From positions 1 to 64,000 of the forward strand of contig CADCBK010000008.1 in assembly GCA_902799665.1 (NCBI GenBank): DNA of 64,000 bases, read 5' to 3'. The notes beneath the pieces were generated by a model that saw nothing but the letters and a program-made list of their open reading frames with translations, did no database searches and was not told where the DNA came from. The stretch is from an uncultured Spirochaetaceae bacterium. GTDB taxonomy: Bacteria; Spirochaetota; Spirochaetia; Treponematales; Treponemataceae. Below are positions 16,916 through 25,861 of this stretch, piece after piece. Each line of letters begins with the position of its first letter. The first letter of the stretch is position 1. A program made the translations under genes and the position numbers.

Positions 16916-17713
16916 ATGAAAAGATTTAGAACTGTGGCGGCTGCGGCCGTCCTTGCAATGACGGGCTTTGCGGCCTTTGCCCAGAACTTGACCGGCTACG
17001 ATATCGCCAAGCGCGCGGACGAAGTCGACGAGGGAAAGACTTGCTCTTACACGGCGACGCTGACGCTTAAAAGCAAAAAGGGAGCGGTAAGAACGCGCGA
17101 GATCATGACGCGCGAAAAGGATTACGGCGACGTAAAGAAAAGCGTCGTTGTCTTTGTCGTTCCCAAGGACGTGGAAGGCGTGGCCTATCTTTCTTTTGAC
17201 TACCCAGACAAGGCGAACGGAACGAAGCCCGACAGCGACAGCTGGCTTTTCATGCCCGCGATGAAAAAAACGCGCCGCATCGCCGGAAGCGGAAAGGACG
17301 ACGACTTTATGGGAACGGACTTCACCTACGCCGACATGGGAGACCGCGGCCTTACAAAAGACACCTTCAACCTTTTGGGCGAAGACACCGTTGACGGAAA
17401 CGCCTGCTGGAAAGTCGAATCTGTCGCCAAAGACAAGAGCGAAAAAACGCAGCGAAGAATTCTTTGGTACAGAAAGGACAACTACAAGGTCGTCAAGGGA
17501 GAATTCTACGACAGGCAAAACGAACTTGCCCGCGTCCTTACCTGCTCGGAGACAATTCAAATCGACGGCATTTGGACGACGCAAAAAATGTTCATGGAAA
17601 ACGTAAAGAGCGGCCACTCCACTTTGCTGGAAATGAAAAACGTCCGCTACAACTTGCCTCTTGACGACAAGATGTTCACCGTAAGCGCTATCGAGCGAGG
17701 AAGCGTCCGATGA
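16916..17713 (+). CDS. Outer-membrane lipoprotein-sorting (LolA-like) protein
   Basis: 265 residues starting with a Sec signal peptide (MKRFRTVAAAAVLAMTGFAA, cut near AFAQ). The mature part follows the LolA/LppX-like fold of proteins encoded beside MMPL pumps (ADEVDEGKTCSYTATLTL, SWLFMPAMKKTRRIAGS, FTYADMGDR). It probably carries a lipid or hydrophobic pump substrate across the periplasm. The start is fixed by AGGAGG before ATG 16916. Its stop overlaps the start of the next gene by 4 bp. Confidence 0.88.
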   Translation: MKRFRTVAAAAVLAMTGFAAFAQNLTGYDIAKRADEVDEGKTCSYTATLTLKSKKGAVRTREIMTREKDYGDVKKSVVVFVVPKDVEGVAYLSFDYPDKANGTKPDSDSWLFMPAMKKTRRIAGSGKDDDFMGTDFTYADMGDRGLTKDTFNLLGEDTVDGNACWKVESVAKDKSEKTQRRILWYRKDNYKVVKGEFYDRQNELARVLTCSETIQIDGIWTTQKMFMENVKSGHSTLLEMKNVRYNLPLDDKMFTVSAIERGSVR

Positions 17714-19077
17714 AAAAAATCGCCGCCGTCATTGTGACGGCCGCCGCGCTCGCGTTTGGCTTGCCAGGCGCGCCGCGTCTTGCATGGGCCGTCGACTTTT
17801 CCCCGTCAGGCAAAATCCAAGGACTTGCGGGAGTTGGGCTTGGATTTGGCAAAAAGAACGCGGGCGACTTTCTTTTGGGGAACCTGCGGCTTGACGGCTC
17901 GCTGAAAATGTACGAGGGCGACGCTTCGGCCTTTATCGACGGCTTTTTGATGGGCGACGCGATCGGAAGCCAGTCGTCGTTCCAAGCGGCGGACTTTGTC
18001 TCTGACAACGGCGCCTTCCGCCTGCGACTAAAGGAAGCTTGGATGGATTACGACGGCGGCTTTTGGGCCTTGCGAATCGGACGGCAGTCGACCGCTTGGG
18101 GAAAGGCTGACGGTCTTCAAGTGGCCGACGTTCTTTGCGCCAAGGACGAGAACACGATTCTAGCGCGCGAATACGCCGACAGCCGTCTAAGCGTTGACGC
18201 GGCGCGCCTTACCTTTAAAAACGACGCCTTTGTTTTTGACGCGTATTGGATTCCAATTTTCGCGCCAAGCGCCCTACCCCTCGCGGAAAAAAATCCGCTA
18301 AAAAAAGTGATGGTTCCAAAAAGCGTTTCGCTTGGCACGGCCGGAACGATTCCCGTCTCGCAAGTGACAAAAAGCAATTTTGACCTTCCTGGCCTTTCGC
18401 TTGAAAACAGCGAATTCGCCGCGCGTCTTGCGGCCTTCTTTCCGTTCGCGGATTTTTCGCTCTACGGCTTTTACGGCTTTGACCGCGAGCCTTGCCTGAC
18501 ATACAATCTTGCCGGAGGCTCAGGCGGAAGTCCGCAAGCCTTGGAAGTCAAGGGCTCTTACAAGAGAATGCTGATGGTCGGAGCGGACGCCGCGATTCCG
18601 ATAAAGGAAGTCGTTCTTAGGCTGGAAGCCGCGGTCTTTCCGCAAAGAACATTCGCCGCGAGCGCAAAGGAACAGCTTATGGGCAAAGAAAAGTTCCGCG
18701 AAAAAAACCAGCTTGTCGCCTTGGCGGGCTTTGACTGGACTCCAAGCGGCTGGACGATTACCGGCCAGTATTATTTGGACGCGCTGCTTGACGGCTCCAG
18801 CCACTTGGACCGCGAGTCTTACAGGCACCAAACAAGCCTAAGCGTTTCAAAGGCCTTTTTCCAGGAAACGCTTGACCTTTCGCTTGCCTGGCTTTTTGGC
18901 CTGAATGATTTTGACAGCATGGTAAAAGTTCAAGCCAAATACAGCTTGACAGACAGCATCGCGCTTTCGCTTGGCTCGGACTTGTTCATCAACGGGCCTG
19001 ACAAAGACAAAAAAGGCTTTTACGGCGCTTACCAAGAGCTTAGCTGCGTTTGGCTAAAAGCGGAATATAACTTCTAG
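17710..19077 (+). CDS. Outer-membrane beta-barrel partner of the RND exporter
   Basis: 455 residues with a signal peptide (ending LAWAVDF) and a beta-barrel pattern through to the last strand (WLKAEYNF, terminal Phe). Such DUF1302-like barrels are usual third members of MMPL plus LolA-like operons. GRQSTAWGKADGLQVADVL resembles the N-terminal plug/entry segment of that group. The 4-bp overlap with the LolA-like gene shows coupling. The exact family is not certain. Confidence 0.72.
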   Translation: MKKIAAVIVTAAALAFGLPGAPRLAWAVDFSPSGKIQGLAGVGLGFGKKNAGDFLLGNLRLDGSLKMYEGDASAFIDGFLMGDAIGSQSSFQAADFVSDNGAFRLRLKEAWMDYDGGFWALRIGRQSTAWGKADGLQVADVLCAKDENTILAREYADSRLSVDAARLTFKNDAFVFDAYWIPIFAPSALPLAEKNPLKKVMVPKSVSLGTAGTIPVSQVTKSNFDLPGLSLENSEFAARLAAFFPFADFSLYGFYGFDREPCLTYNLAGGSGGSPQALEVKGSYKRMLMVGADAAIPIKEVVLRLEAAVFPQRTFAASAKEQLMGKEKFREKNQLVALAGFDWTPSGWTITGQYYLDALLDGSSHLDRESYRHQTSLSVSKAFFQETLDLSLAWLFGLNDFDSMVKVQAKYSLTDSIALSLGSDLFINGPDKDKKGFYGAYQELSCVWLKAEYNF

Positions 19078-19097
19078 CGGCGAAACAGGAGAAAATT

Positions 19098-20723
19098 ATG
19101 AAAAAAAAGTCATTGTTAAATTGGATTTTTTCGTTCGCGGGAGAAAAAAAGGCCGCCTATTTTTTGAGCGTCTTTTTCGCGCTTCTTTGCGTGGCCTGCG
19201 CGATCGCGCCCTACATTTTGATAGCGGACATAGTGAAAAAGCTTCTTTCGGATGAGCGCGAATGGAGCGTTTACTTTAACGAGTGCCTTGCAATCGCGGC
19301 CTTTTGGGTAGGAAACGCGCTCTTCCACATGTTTTCGACAAGCCTAAGCCACATCGCCACCTTCAACGTTCTTGCCAACATAAGAAAAAGGCTTTGCGAC
19401 AAGCTTTCGCGCGTTCCGCTTGGAAGCGTCTTGGACATGCCGTCAGGAAGCCTCAAAAGCATTTTAATAGAAAGAATCGACAGCATGGAAACGACGCTCG
19501 CGCACATTTTGCCGGAATGGACATCGAACCTTGTCCTTCCGGTCTTGATGTTCGCCTGGCTCTTCCATCTTGACTGGGTCAACATGACCGAGCGCTTCCA
19601 AAACGCAATCGAAAAAACAAAAATCCTAAACGACACCGCAGTTGAATACATAAACGGAATAGAAGTCATAAAGGCCTTCGGCAAGGCCAAGTCTTCGTAC
19701 GAACGCTTTGTCGTAGCGGCAAAGGAAGGCTCCGACTGTTTTGTGGAATGGATGCGCGACTGCATTTGGCCCTTCACTATCGCTTTTGTAATCGCGCCTT
19801 CAACGCTGCTTTCTGTCCTTCCAATCGGCGGCTTTTTGTTTTTGCGCGGAACGCTTTCCGCCGTTGACTTCATCTCAATCATCATTTTGTCGATGAGCGT
19901 GATCCAGCCGCTTTTGACCGTTTACTCCTACCACGACGACATTGCAAAGGCCACGGTAATTTTTGGCGAAGTCGGAGGAATCATGGACATGAAGGAGCTT
20001 GAAAGGCCGAGCGCTGACAAAAAGAAGCCAGCCGACAATTCGATTGAATTGCGCGATGTTCGCTTTAGCTACCACAAAGAAGGCCAAGAAGGCCGCGGCG
20101 GCGAAATCATTCACGGCGTGAGCCTAAAAATTCCGCAAGGCTCTTGCGCGGCTTTTGTCGGCCCAAGCGGAAGCGGAAAGTCAACATTGGCGCGCCTGAT
20201 CGCCTCGCTTTGGGACGTGGATTCAGGCAGCGTGGAAATCGGCGGCGTGAACATTAAAGACCTTTCGCTTGAAGAATACAACCGCCGCGTGGCATACGTA
20301 AGCCAGGACAACTTTTTATTCGACATGAGCGTGCGCGACAACATTCGCCTAGGCCGGCCCGGCGCGAGCGACAAAGAGGTTGAGGCGATGGCGAAAAAAT
20401 CCGGCTGCCACGACTTTATCATGTCGCTGGAAAAAGGCTACGACACGATTGTAGGCGGAAGCGGCGCGCATTTGTCCGGCGGAGAGCGGCAGAGAATCGC
20501 CATCGCCCGCGCGATGATGAAGGACGCTCCAATAGTAATCTTGGACGAAGCGACGGCCTACACCGACCCCGAAAACGAGGCCGTGATTCAAGAAAGCGTC
20601 GCGCGCCTTGTAAAAGGAAAGACCTTGATTGTAATCGCGCACCGCCTTAGCACGATTCGCGACGCGGACATGATTTACGTCATAAAGGACGGAGCGATTG
20701 ACTCCTTTGGAACGCACGAGTAG
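19098..20723 (+). CDS. ABC exporter subunit A, interrupted by an amber codon and internally shortened
   Basis: A fused membrane-ATPase half transporter: Walker A GPSGSGKST near residue 355, signature LSGGERQRIAIARA, Walker B PIVILDEAT, H-loop IAHRLS. Two defects are visible. At residues 155-162 the text jumps from LFHLDW to NMTERFQ, lacking about 25 residues of a transmembrane hairpin usually found there. The frame then ends at TAG 20721-20723 after FGTHE, yet continues in frame with the normal family tail (LLKKRGLYKAMW) to TAA 20787-20789. Partner of the next ABC gene. Function may be reduced or lost. Confidence 0.85.
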   Translation: MKKKSLLNWIFSFAGEKKAAYFLSVFFALLCVACAIAPYILIADIVKKLLSDEREWSVYFNECLAIAAFWVGNALFHMFSTSLSHIATFNVLANIRKRLCDKLSRVPLGSVLDMPSGSLKSILIERIDSMETTLAHILPEWTSNLVLPVLMFAWLFHLDWVNMTERFQNAIEKTKILNDTAVEYINGIEVIKAFGKAKSSYERFVVAAKEGSDCFVEWMRDCIWPFTIAFVIAPSTLLSVLPIGGFLFLRGTLSAVDFISIIILSMSVIQPLLTVYSYHDDIAKATVIFGEVGGIMDMKELERPSADKKKPADNSIELRDVRFSYHKEGQEGRGGEIIHGVSLKIPQGSCAAFVGPSGSGKSTLARLIASLWDVDSGSVEIGGVNIKDLSLEEYNRRVAYVSQDNFLFDMSVRDNIRLGRPGASDKEVEAMAKKSGCHDFIMSLEKGYDTIVGGSGAHLSGGERQRIAIARAMMKDAPIVILDEATAYTDPENEAVIQESVARLVKGKTLIVIAHRLSTIRDADMIYVIKDGAIDSFGTHE

Positions 20724-20827
20724 CTTTTAAAGAAGCGCGGCCTTTACAAAGCCATGTGGGAAGCGCACATCAGCGCTAAGGATGAATAATAGCGGCGAAA
20801 CAATCGGCGGCAAGCCAAAAATCGATA

Positions 20828-20880
20828 GGCGCCGCATTAGCGGCAACATTCGCGCTTGCAACGCTCGCGCGAACAGCCGT
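20828..20880. repeat. REP-like palindromic intergenic element, copy 1
   Basis: GCGGCAACATTCGCGC, a short loop, then GCGCGAACAGCCGT. Stem arms CGGC/GCCG and TTCGCGC/GCGCGAA. Related copies are at 24125-24181 and 43699-43748. Confidence 0.75.
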
Positions 20881-20896
20881 AACGGAGGTAATGCAC

Positions 20897-22663
20897 ATGT
20901 TTGAAATACTTAAAAGATTTTTTGATTTTTGCGACAAGGAAAACCGCAATAAGTTTTACGCGGCGATCGCCTTGGGCGTGGTGAATTCATTTTTTATGGC
21001 GCTAAGAATCGCCGCCATCGCGGTGATGATGCAAGGCGTGATTCGCGCGGCCACGGGAACGGAAGCCTTTTCCGTCAAAACGATTTGGCTTTCTTTTGGC
21101 ATAATGGTTTTTAGCCTGACGGCGGGAATCATCACAAAGAAAAACGTTTCGATGTGGCAGACAGAAGGCGGCTACAGGACTTGCGCGCAAAAGCGAATCC
21201 AAATCGCCGAGCACTTGCGCTACGTTCCGATGGGATACTTTAACCAAAACTCTTTGGGACAAATCACAAGCGTGACGACAAACACGATGGAGCTTATGGG
21301 AGACGTTGCCACAAGGGCCGTAATGCTTGTAATGCAAGGCCTTTTGGACTCCGCGCTTATCATCGTGATGATATTTTTCTTTGATTGGCGCATCGCTCTT
21401 GTCGCGCTGGCAGGCTTTTTTGCCTTTCAGTTTGTCAATGTCTTCATGCGCCTTGCAGTCCGCGGCGTGTCGATGGAAAAAAGTTTGGCCGACGAAGCGC
21501 AAATCGAAAAGGTTTTGGAACACATTCAGGGAATCGCGGAAGTAAAGGCATACAACCTTACGGGAAAGCGCAGCAAGGAATTGAACGCCGTCATCGACCG
21601 CGCCAAAAAAGTTTGCATAAAGATGGAAATGCGCTGCATTCCAATCGCGGCGATTCAGTCAATCGTATCAAAATTTTCGGGCGTGGCCATCGCGTTCGCT
21701 TCGATTTGGTTTTACCTAAACGGCTCGATGCCGCTGGAAAAATGCGCGGTCATGTTGATTTGTTCCTATATGCTCTTTGCCGCGCTTGAAGCCGGCGGAA
21801 ACTACTCGGCGCTCCTTCGCGTCATCGACATCGGCGTTCAAAAGGCTCAGGCGATTTTGGACATTCCGCTGATGGACATTGACGGAAAGAAGCAGCGACC
21901 AAAGGGGGAAGCCTCACCCTCCCCGCTGGACATAAGCGCGACGGACATCAGCTTTGCCTACGAAAAAAGAAAGATCATCGACGGCGTTTCGCTCCAAATC
22001 CCTGAGCGGTCAAAAATCGCGATCGTCGGACCTTCCGGCGGCGGAAAGACGACGCTTTGCCACTTGCTTTCGCGCTTTTGGGACGTGGACAAGGGAAGCG
22101 TCGCGCTGGGCGGCGTTGACGTCCGCGACTGGAGCATGGACGACCTTATGGCAAACTTTAGCTTTGTCTTCCAGAACGTTTATCTATTCCATGACACAAT
22201 CGCCAACAACATCCGCTTTGGAAACCCCAGCGCTCCGATGAAAGATGTCATCGCCGCGGCGAAAAAAGCTTGCTGCCACGACTTTATTTCCGCCCTGCCA
22301 AACGGCTACGACACGGTGATCGGCGAAGGCGGCGCTTCGTTAAGCGGAGGCGAAAAACAGCGCGTTTCAATCGCGCGCGCGATCATGAAAGACGCTCCGA
22401 TAATCATTCTTGACGAAGCCACCGCCAACGTGGACCCCGAAAACGAGCGCGACCTTATGGCCGCCGTCTCGGAGCTTACAAAAGAAAAGACCGTCATAAT
22501 GATAGCGCACAGGCTAAAGACCGTGCGCGACGCGGACCAAATCATCGTCATCGACAAGGGAAAAATCGCCGAGCAAGGAAAGCACAAGACGCTCGCAAAG
22601 TCCGGCGGCATCTACGCGCGCTTCATCGATTCAAGAAAGCAAGCGGTGTCTTGGAAAATTTAG
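20897..22663 (+). CDS. ABC exporter subunit B
   Basis: A complete 588-residue half transporter: six membrane helices in the first 310 residues, Walker A GPSGGGKTT near 377, LSGGEKQRVSIARA, PIIILDEAT, and an H-loop IAHRLK. It probably pairs with the gene before it as a heterodimer. Such pairs beside methyltransferases export or import small peptides, lipids or metallophores; the substrate is not deducible. ATG 20897 is chosen over 20891 because it gives 8-base spacing to GGAGG. Confidence 0.9.
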   Translation: MFEILKRFFDFCDKENRNKFYAAIALGVVNSFFMALRIAAIAVMMQGVIRAATGTEAFSVKTIWLSFGIMVFSLTAGIITKKNVSMWQTEGGYRTCAQKRIQIAEHLRYVPMGYFNQNSLGQITSVTTNTMELMGDVATRAVMLVMQGLLDSALIIVMIFFFDWRIALVALAGFFAFQFVNVFMRLAVRGVSMEKSLADEAQIEKVLEHIQGIAEVKAYNLTGKRSKELNAVIDRAKKVCIKMEMRCIPIAAIQSIVSKFSGVAIAFASIWFYLNGSMPLEKCAVMLICSYMLFAALEAGGNYSALLRVIDIGVQKAQAILDIPLMDIDGKKQRPKGEASPSPLDISATDISFAYEKRKIIDGVSLQIPERSKIAIVGPSGGGKTTLCHLLSRFWDVDKGSVALGGVDVRDWSMDDLMANFSFVFQNVYLFHDTIANNIRFGNPSAPMKDVIAAAKKACCHDFISALPNGYDTVIGEGGASLSGGEKQRVSIARAIMKDAPIIILDEATANVDPENERDLMAAVSELTKEKTVIMIAHRLKTVRDADQIIVIDKGKIAEQGKHKTLAKSGGIYARFIDSRKQAVSWKI

Positions 22664-22674
22664 GAGGATATAAT

Positions 22675-23481
22675 ATGGAACTAAAGCTTGGGGACGTGCA
22701 GACAACGGCGCTGATTCCGGTGGCGATCAAGGCCAGCGAAAGCTTGCGGCCAAACGCCCGCGTCCGCGACGACGTCGCCGTCCAAATGATTGAGACGCTT
22801 GGCATAGATCCCGCGCCCTACGACAAATTTTTGAGCCACGAGGGAGTCATCGCCCGCACCGTGATGCTTGACCGCATGGTAAAATACTTTGTGGCGCAAA
22901 ACCCGGAAGCCGTAATCGTCAACATGGGCGCGGGCTTTGACAACCGCTTTAGCCGCGTTGACAACGGAAAAATATTTTGGTTTGACCTAGATTTGCCGGA
23001 TTCAATCGCGGTCCGCAAAAAAGTTTTTAAAGAGCGCGAGCGCGTTCAAATGATAGAAGGAAGTGTTTTGGAAGACGGCTGGGTTCCCGCTGTAAAAAAA
23101 GAAATAAAAAAGCGAGGCGGCACCAAAACGGCTCCCGTCCTATTTTTGGCGGAAGGGCTTTTTATGTACTTTACGCTTGAAGAAATCGCGACGCTCCTCA
23201 AAGTATTAAAAGACAATTTCCCAAACGGAACTTTAATCGCCGAGCAAAACAACCCGATGATGGTCAAAAACCAAAAGTACCACGACACCGTAAAGGCGAC
23301 TAACGCGGTCTTTAAAAGCGGAACTTGGAGCGGACAAGAAATCGCCGCGCTCTGTCCCGGCATGACGCTTGTGGAAGAGCGTAGCTTTAACGAAGAAATG
23401 AAAAAACATTCCTTTGGCGGCTGGCTTTTCGCCGCGCTGCTCCCAAAAATGAACGACCGCTGGGCGACATTTAAGTGGTAA
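22675..23481 (+). CDS. Class I SAM methyltransferase, leucine carboxyl methyltransferase type
   Basis: 268 residues. AVIVNMGAGFDNRF is the SAM-binding glycine loop, FWFDLDLPDSIAVRKK the following acidic strand, and VLFLAEGLFMYF a motif typical of LCMT/PF04072 O-methyltransferases. GGAGG eight bases before ATG 22675 decides the start. It follows the ABC pair by 11 bp, within the same operon. The acceptor is unknown. Confidence 0.85.
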   Translation: MELKLGDVQTTALIPVAIKASESLRPNARVRDDVAVQMIETLGIDPAPYDKFLSHEGVIARTVMLDRMVKYFVAQNPEAVIVNMGAGFDNRFSRVDNGKIFWFDLDLPDSIAVRKKVFKERERVQMIEGSVLEDGWVPAVKKEIKKRGGTKTAPVLFLAEGLFMYFTLEEIATLLKVLKDNFPNGTLIAEQNNPMMVKNQKYHDTVKATNAVFKSGTWSGQEIAALCPGMTLVEERSFNEEMKKHSFGGWLFAALLPKMNDRWATFKW

Positions 23482-23491
23482 GAGGAATAAA

Positions 23492-24085
23492 ATGGCATTC
23501 ACCGATAATTTTGGAAATCCGCAAGGCTTTCTTGGCCGCCTTATGCTTGTGGCGATGGAACGGGAGCACCTTCCGATGGCAAGATGGGCCTTTGGGCAAT
23601 TCGACGTTCCGCAAGAAGGACAAATCGCGGACATCGGCTGCGGAGGCGGCTACAACGTCAAGCGCCTTTTGCAAAAAAGCCAAGCGGCAAAAGTTTGGGG
23701 CTTGGACATTTCGGAAGAGAGCGTAAAAAAAGCGCGCAAGGTCAACAAGGCCGCGCCTTTGAGCCGTTGCGAGATTTTGCAAGCGAGCGTGGAAGCCCTG
23801 CCTTTTTCGGACGGCCAGCTGGCTTTTGCGACAGCCTTTGAAACAGTCTTTTTTTGGAAGGACATCGAGCGCGGCTTTAAGGAAGTCCATCGGGTTCTAA
23901 AAGCCGGCGCGGCCTTTGCGGTTGTGAACAATTACGGCGACCCAAAGATTGACTGGGAAAAGAAAGTCCCCTGCATGAAGCGGCGAACGGCTGAAGAAAT
24001 AAAAGAGCTTTTATTAGCCGCGGGATTTTCTTCCGCTACAATAGCCAAGAACGGAAATCTCTTTTGCGTAATGGCGCGCAAGTAG
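23492..24085 (+). CDS. Class I SAM methyltransferase (Methyltransf_11/25)
   Basis: 197 residues. IADIGCGGGYNVKRLL is motif I, KVWGLDISEESVKKAR motif II, and the later LPFSDGQLAFATAFETVFFW is typical of type 11 enzymes. AGAGGA precedes ATG 23492, ten bases after the previous stop. The acceptor is unknown; the operon context suggests modification of the substrate handled by the ABC exporter. Confidence 0.87.
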   Translation: MAFTDNFGNPQGFLGRLMLVAMEREHLPMARWAFGQFDVPQEGQIADIGCGGGYNVKRLLQKSQAAKVWGLDISEESVKKARKVNKAAPLSRCEILQASVEALPFSDGQLAFATAFETVFFWKDIERGFKEVHRVLKAGAAFAVVNNYGDPKIDWEKKVPCMKRRTAEEIKELLLAAGFSSATIAKNGNLFCVMARK

Positions 24086-24124
24086 GACAGCGGCGAGAAA
24101 AACGGAAGCACGCCTAAGAGTGAT

Positions 24125-24181
24125 GGGCGCCGCATAAGCGGCAACATTCGCGCTCGCAATCCGACTCGCGCGAACAGCCGT
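24125..24181. repeat. REP-like palindromic intergenic element, copy 2
   Basis: GCGGCAACATTCGCGC, loop, GCGCGAACAGCCGT, nearly identical to the copy at 20828-20880 including the GGGCGCCGCATAA lead-in. Confidence 0.75.
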
Positions 24182-24201
24182 ATCATAGGAGTTAACAGAT
24201 T

Positions 24202-24801
24202 ATGAAAAAAACAGTGTGGGATTTTTTCGCGCCGATTTACGAGACGACGATGAAAAGCCAAAAGAACATTTACGATTATTTGTACCAAAACATTTCGCGC
24301 GCGGCGGAAGGAAAGACAGTCTTGGAATTGGCCACTGGCCCCGGCATGATCGCAAAGCATATCGCGGCCGCCGCAAAAAGCGTCGTGGCCACGGACTTCG
24401 CTCCCAATATGATTGAGACGGCAAAGAAAGGCGACGTTCCGCAAAACGTGACCTTTGAAGTCGCCGACGCGACAAGCCTCCCCTACGCCGACAAAAGCTT
24501 TGACCTTGTTGTAATCGCAAACGCGCTGCACATAATTCCCGACCCGCAAAAAGCGCTGGCGCAAATCAAGCGCGTCCTAAAAGACGGCGGCCTTTTAATC
24601 GCCCCGAATTTCATTTTTAGAAAAAGCGGAAAGCATAACCTTTGGCAAAAAATCCTGAACCTTGTCGGAATCAAGTTCGAGCACGAATGGACCGCCGAAG
24701 AATACCTAGACTTTTTGCGCCAAAACGGCCTCTGCGTCGCCAAAAGCCAAGTCGTCAAAGGCAGGATAGATTTGCTTTACGTCGAATGCGCGTTTGAGTA
24801 G
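24202..24801 (+). CDS. Class I SAM methyltransferase, UbiE/Methyltransf_11-like
   Basis: 199 residues. VLELATGPGMIAKHIA is motif I, VVATDFAPNMIETAKKG motif II, VEVADATSLPYADKSFDLV-like text motif III (here FEVADATSLPYADKSFD). This is the third methyltransferase of the cluster and is separated from the second by a REP-like element, so it may have a weaker or separate transcript. ATG 24202 follows ATAGGAG. Confidence 0.87.
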   Translation: MKKTVWDFFAPIYETTMKSQKNIYDYLYQNISRAAEGKTVLELATGPGMIAKHIAAAAKSVVATDFAPNMIETAKKGDVPQNVTFEVADATSLPYADKSFDLVVIANALHIIPDPQKALAQIKRVLKDGGLLIAPNFIFRKSGKHNLWQKILNLVGIKFEHEWTAEEYLDFLRQNGLCVAKSQVVKGRIDLLYVECAFE

Positions 24802-24845
24802 GCGGAACGGTTGGCGAAACAAAAAGCGTACGACCGGCCCGCCGC

Positions 24846-25322
24846 CTACTGCTCCTTCACCAACTTTCCTGTCATGTGTTCAATCGTAAATTCAAAGCAT
24901 TGAACGCGGGCCAAGGCGTTCTTCAATTCCATTTCCAAATATTCCTGGTCGTCGGTGAACTTTTGGACAAGGCGGGTACAGATTTCTTCCGCTTTTTTGA
25001 TGTCGTCAACAAGGCGGATTTTTCCAAAGGCAACAACGCTTTTTATGTTCAAAGCCCACTCGCCTTCTTTTGCAAAGCCCTTGTCCATGACGCAAAAGCT
25101 TGCCTTTGGGTTGGCTTTTATCGCGTCGATTTTGTGGCCCTCTTTGGCTCCGTGGAAATAAATTTTTCCGTCTCGCTCGTCGTAAAAGTGGCTGAGCGGA
25201 ATTCCGTAAGGATAGCCGTCGTCGACAATCAAAGAAAGCACGCCTCGTTTTTCCGCTTTCAAAATTTCAACGCATTCCGCGTCCGAAATCTGCTGCTTGA
25301 ACCTTCTCATCGTTCTGAACAT
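24846..25322 (-). CDS. Pyridoxamine 5'-phosphate oxidase-family flavoprotein (NimA-like)
   Basis: 158 residues. MRRFKQQISDAECVEILKAE, GYPYGIPLSHFYDERDGKIYFHGAKEGHK and ASFCVMDKG are the hallmark segments of the PNPOx-like split-barrel group to which nitroimidazole reductases belong. It should bind FMN in the cytoplasm. Its substrate is unknown. It converges with the third methyltransferase. Confidence 0.88.
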   Translation of the reverse strand: MFRTMRRFKQQISDAECVEILKAEKRGVLSLIVDDGYPYGIPLSHFYDERDGKIYFHGAKEGHKIDAIKANPKASFCVMDKGFAKEGEWALNIKSVVAFGKIRLVDDIKKAEEICTRLVQKFTDDQEYLEMELKNALARVQCFEFTIEHMTGKLVKEQ

Positions 25323-25471
25323 AATTCTTGCCTCTATGCCGTTCTTATTTTGTCAATTATAACTATTCGAGTTTCTTGTGTAAATCGGAAGATGAAAATA
25401 TTTTTAAAAGAGCAATTTTATCCAATTCTTTCATTCATCTTTTTGCTAGATTTTCCGCAAGAGGTAACAAT

Positions 25472-25861
25472 ATGAACAAAGAACTTTTTGAAAAATTTGA
25501 CGGCGGAAGCCTGCGTTTGCCAAAAGGCCAAATTGACTTTGGCAAAATCGGCTGGAACAAGCACCCGACTTTTGAAGGCGTTGAGCTAAAGCACATCGTA
25601 ACATCAAAAGACACTGGCGGCGATTTTAGCTATCACTTGGTTAGAATCGCTCCCAACAAAAGCATCAAAAATCACATCCACGAAACCCAGCTTGAAACCC
25701 ACGAGGTTATCGCCGGAAGCGGAACGTGCGTCAATGACGGAAAGCTCCTTGATTACGAGCCGGGCGTGATTTCGATTATGCCAGCGAAGGTTCCGCACGA
25801 AGTCAACGCGGGCCCGGAAGGGCTTTGCCTTTTCGCAAAGTTTTTTCCGGCCTTGTGTTAG
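25472..25861 (+). CDS. Single-domain cupin protein
   Basis: 129 residues. The cupin metal motifs are present: IKNHIHETQLETHEVIAGSG (HxH...E) and a second motif with PAKVPHEVNAGPEG. It may bind a metal and act as a small-molecule sensor or isomerase. AGAGG precedes ATG 25472, although the frame is open from 25328. Its last codons overlap the 3' end of the AraC gene by 4 bp. Confidence 0.85.
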   Translation: MNKELFEKFDGGSLRLPKGQIDFGKIGWNKHPTFEGVELKHIVTSKDTGGDFSYHLVRIAPNKSIKNHIHETQLETHEVIAGSGTCVNDGKLLDYEPGVISIMPAKVPHEVNAGPEGLCLFAKFFPALC

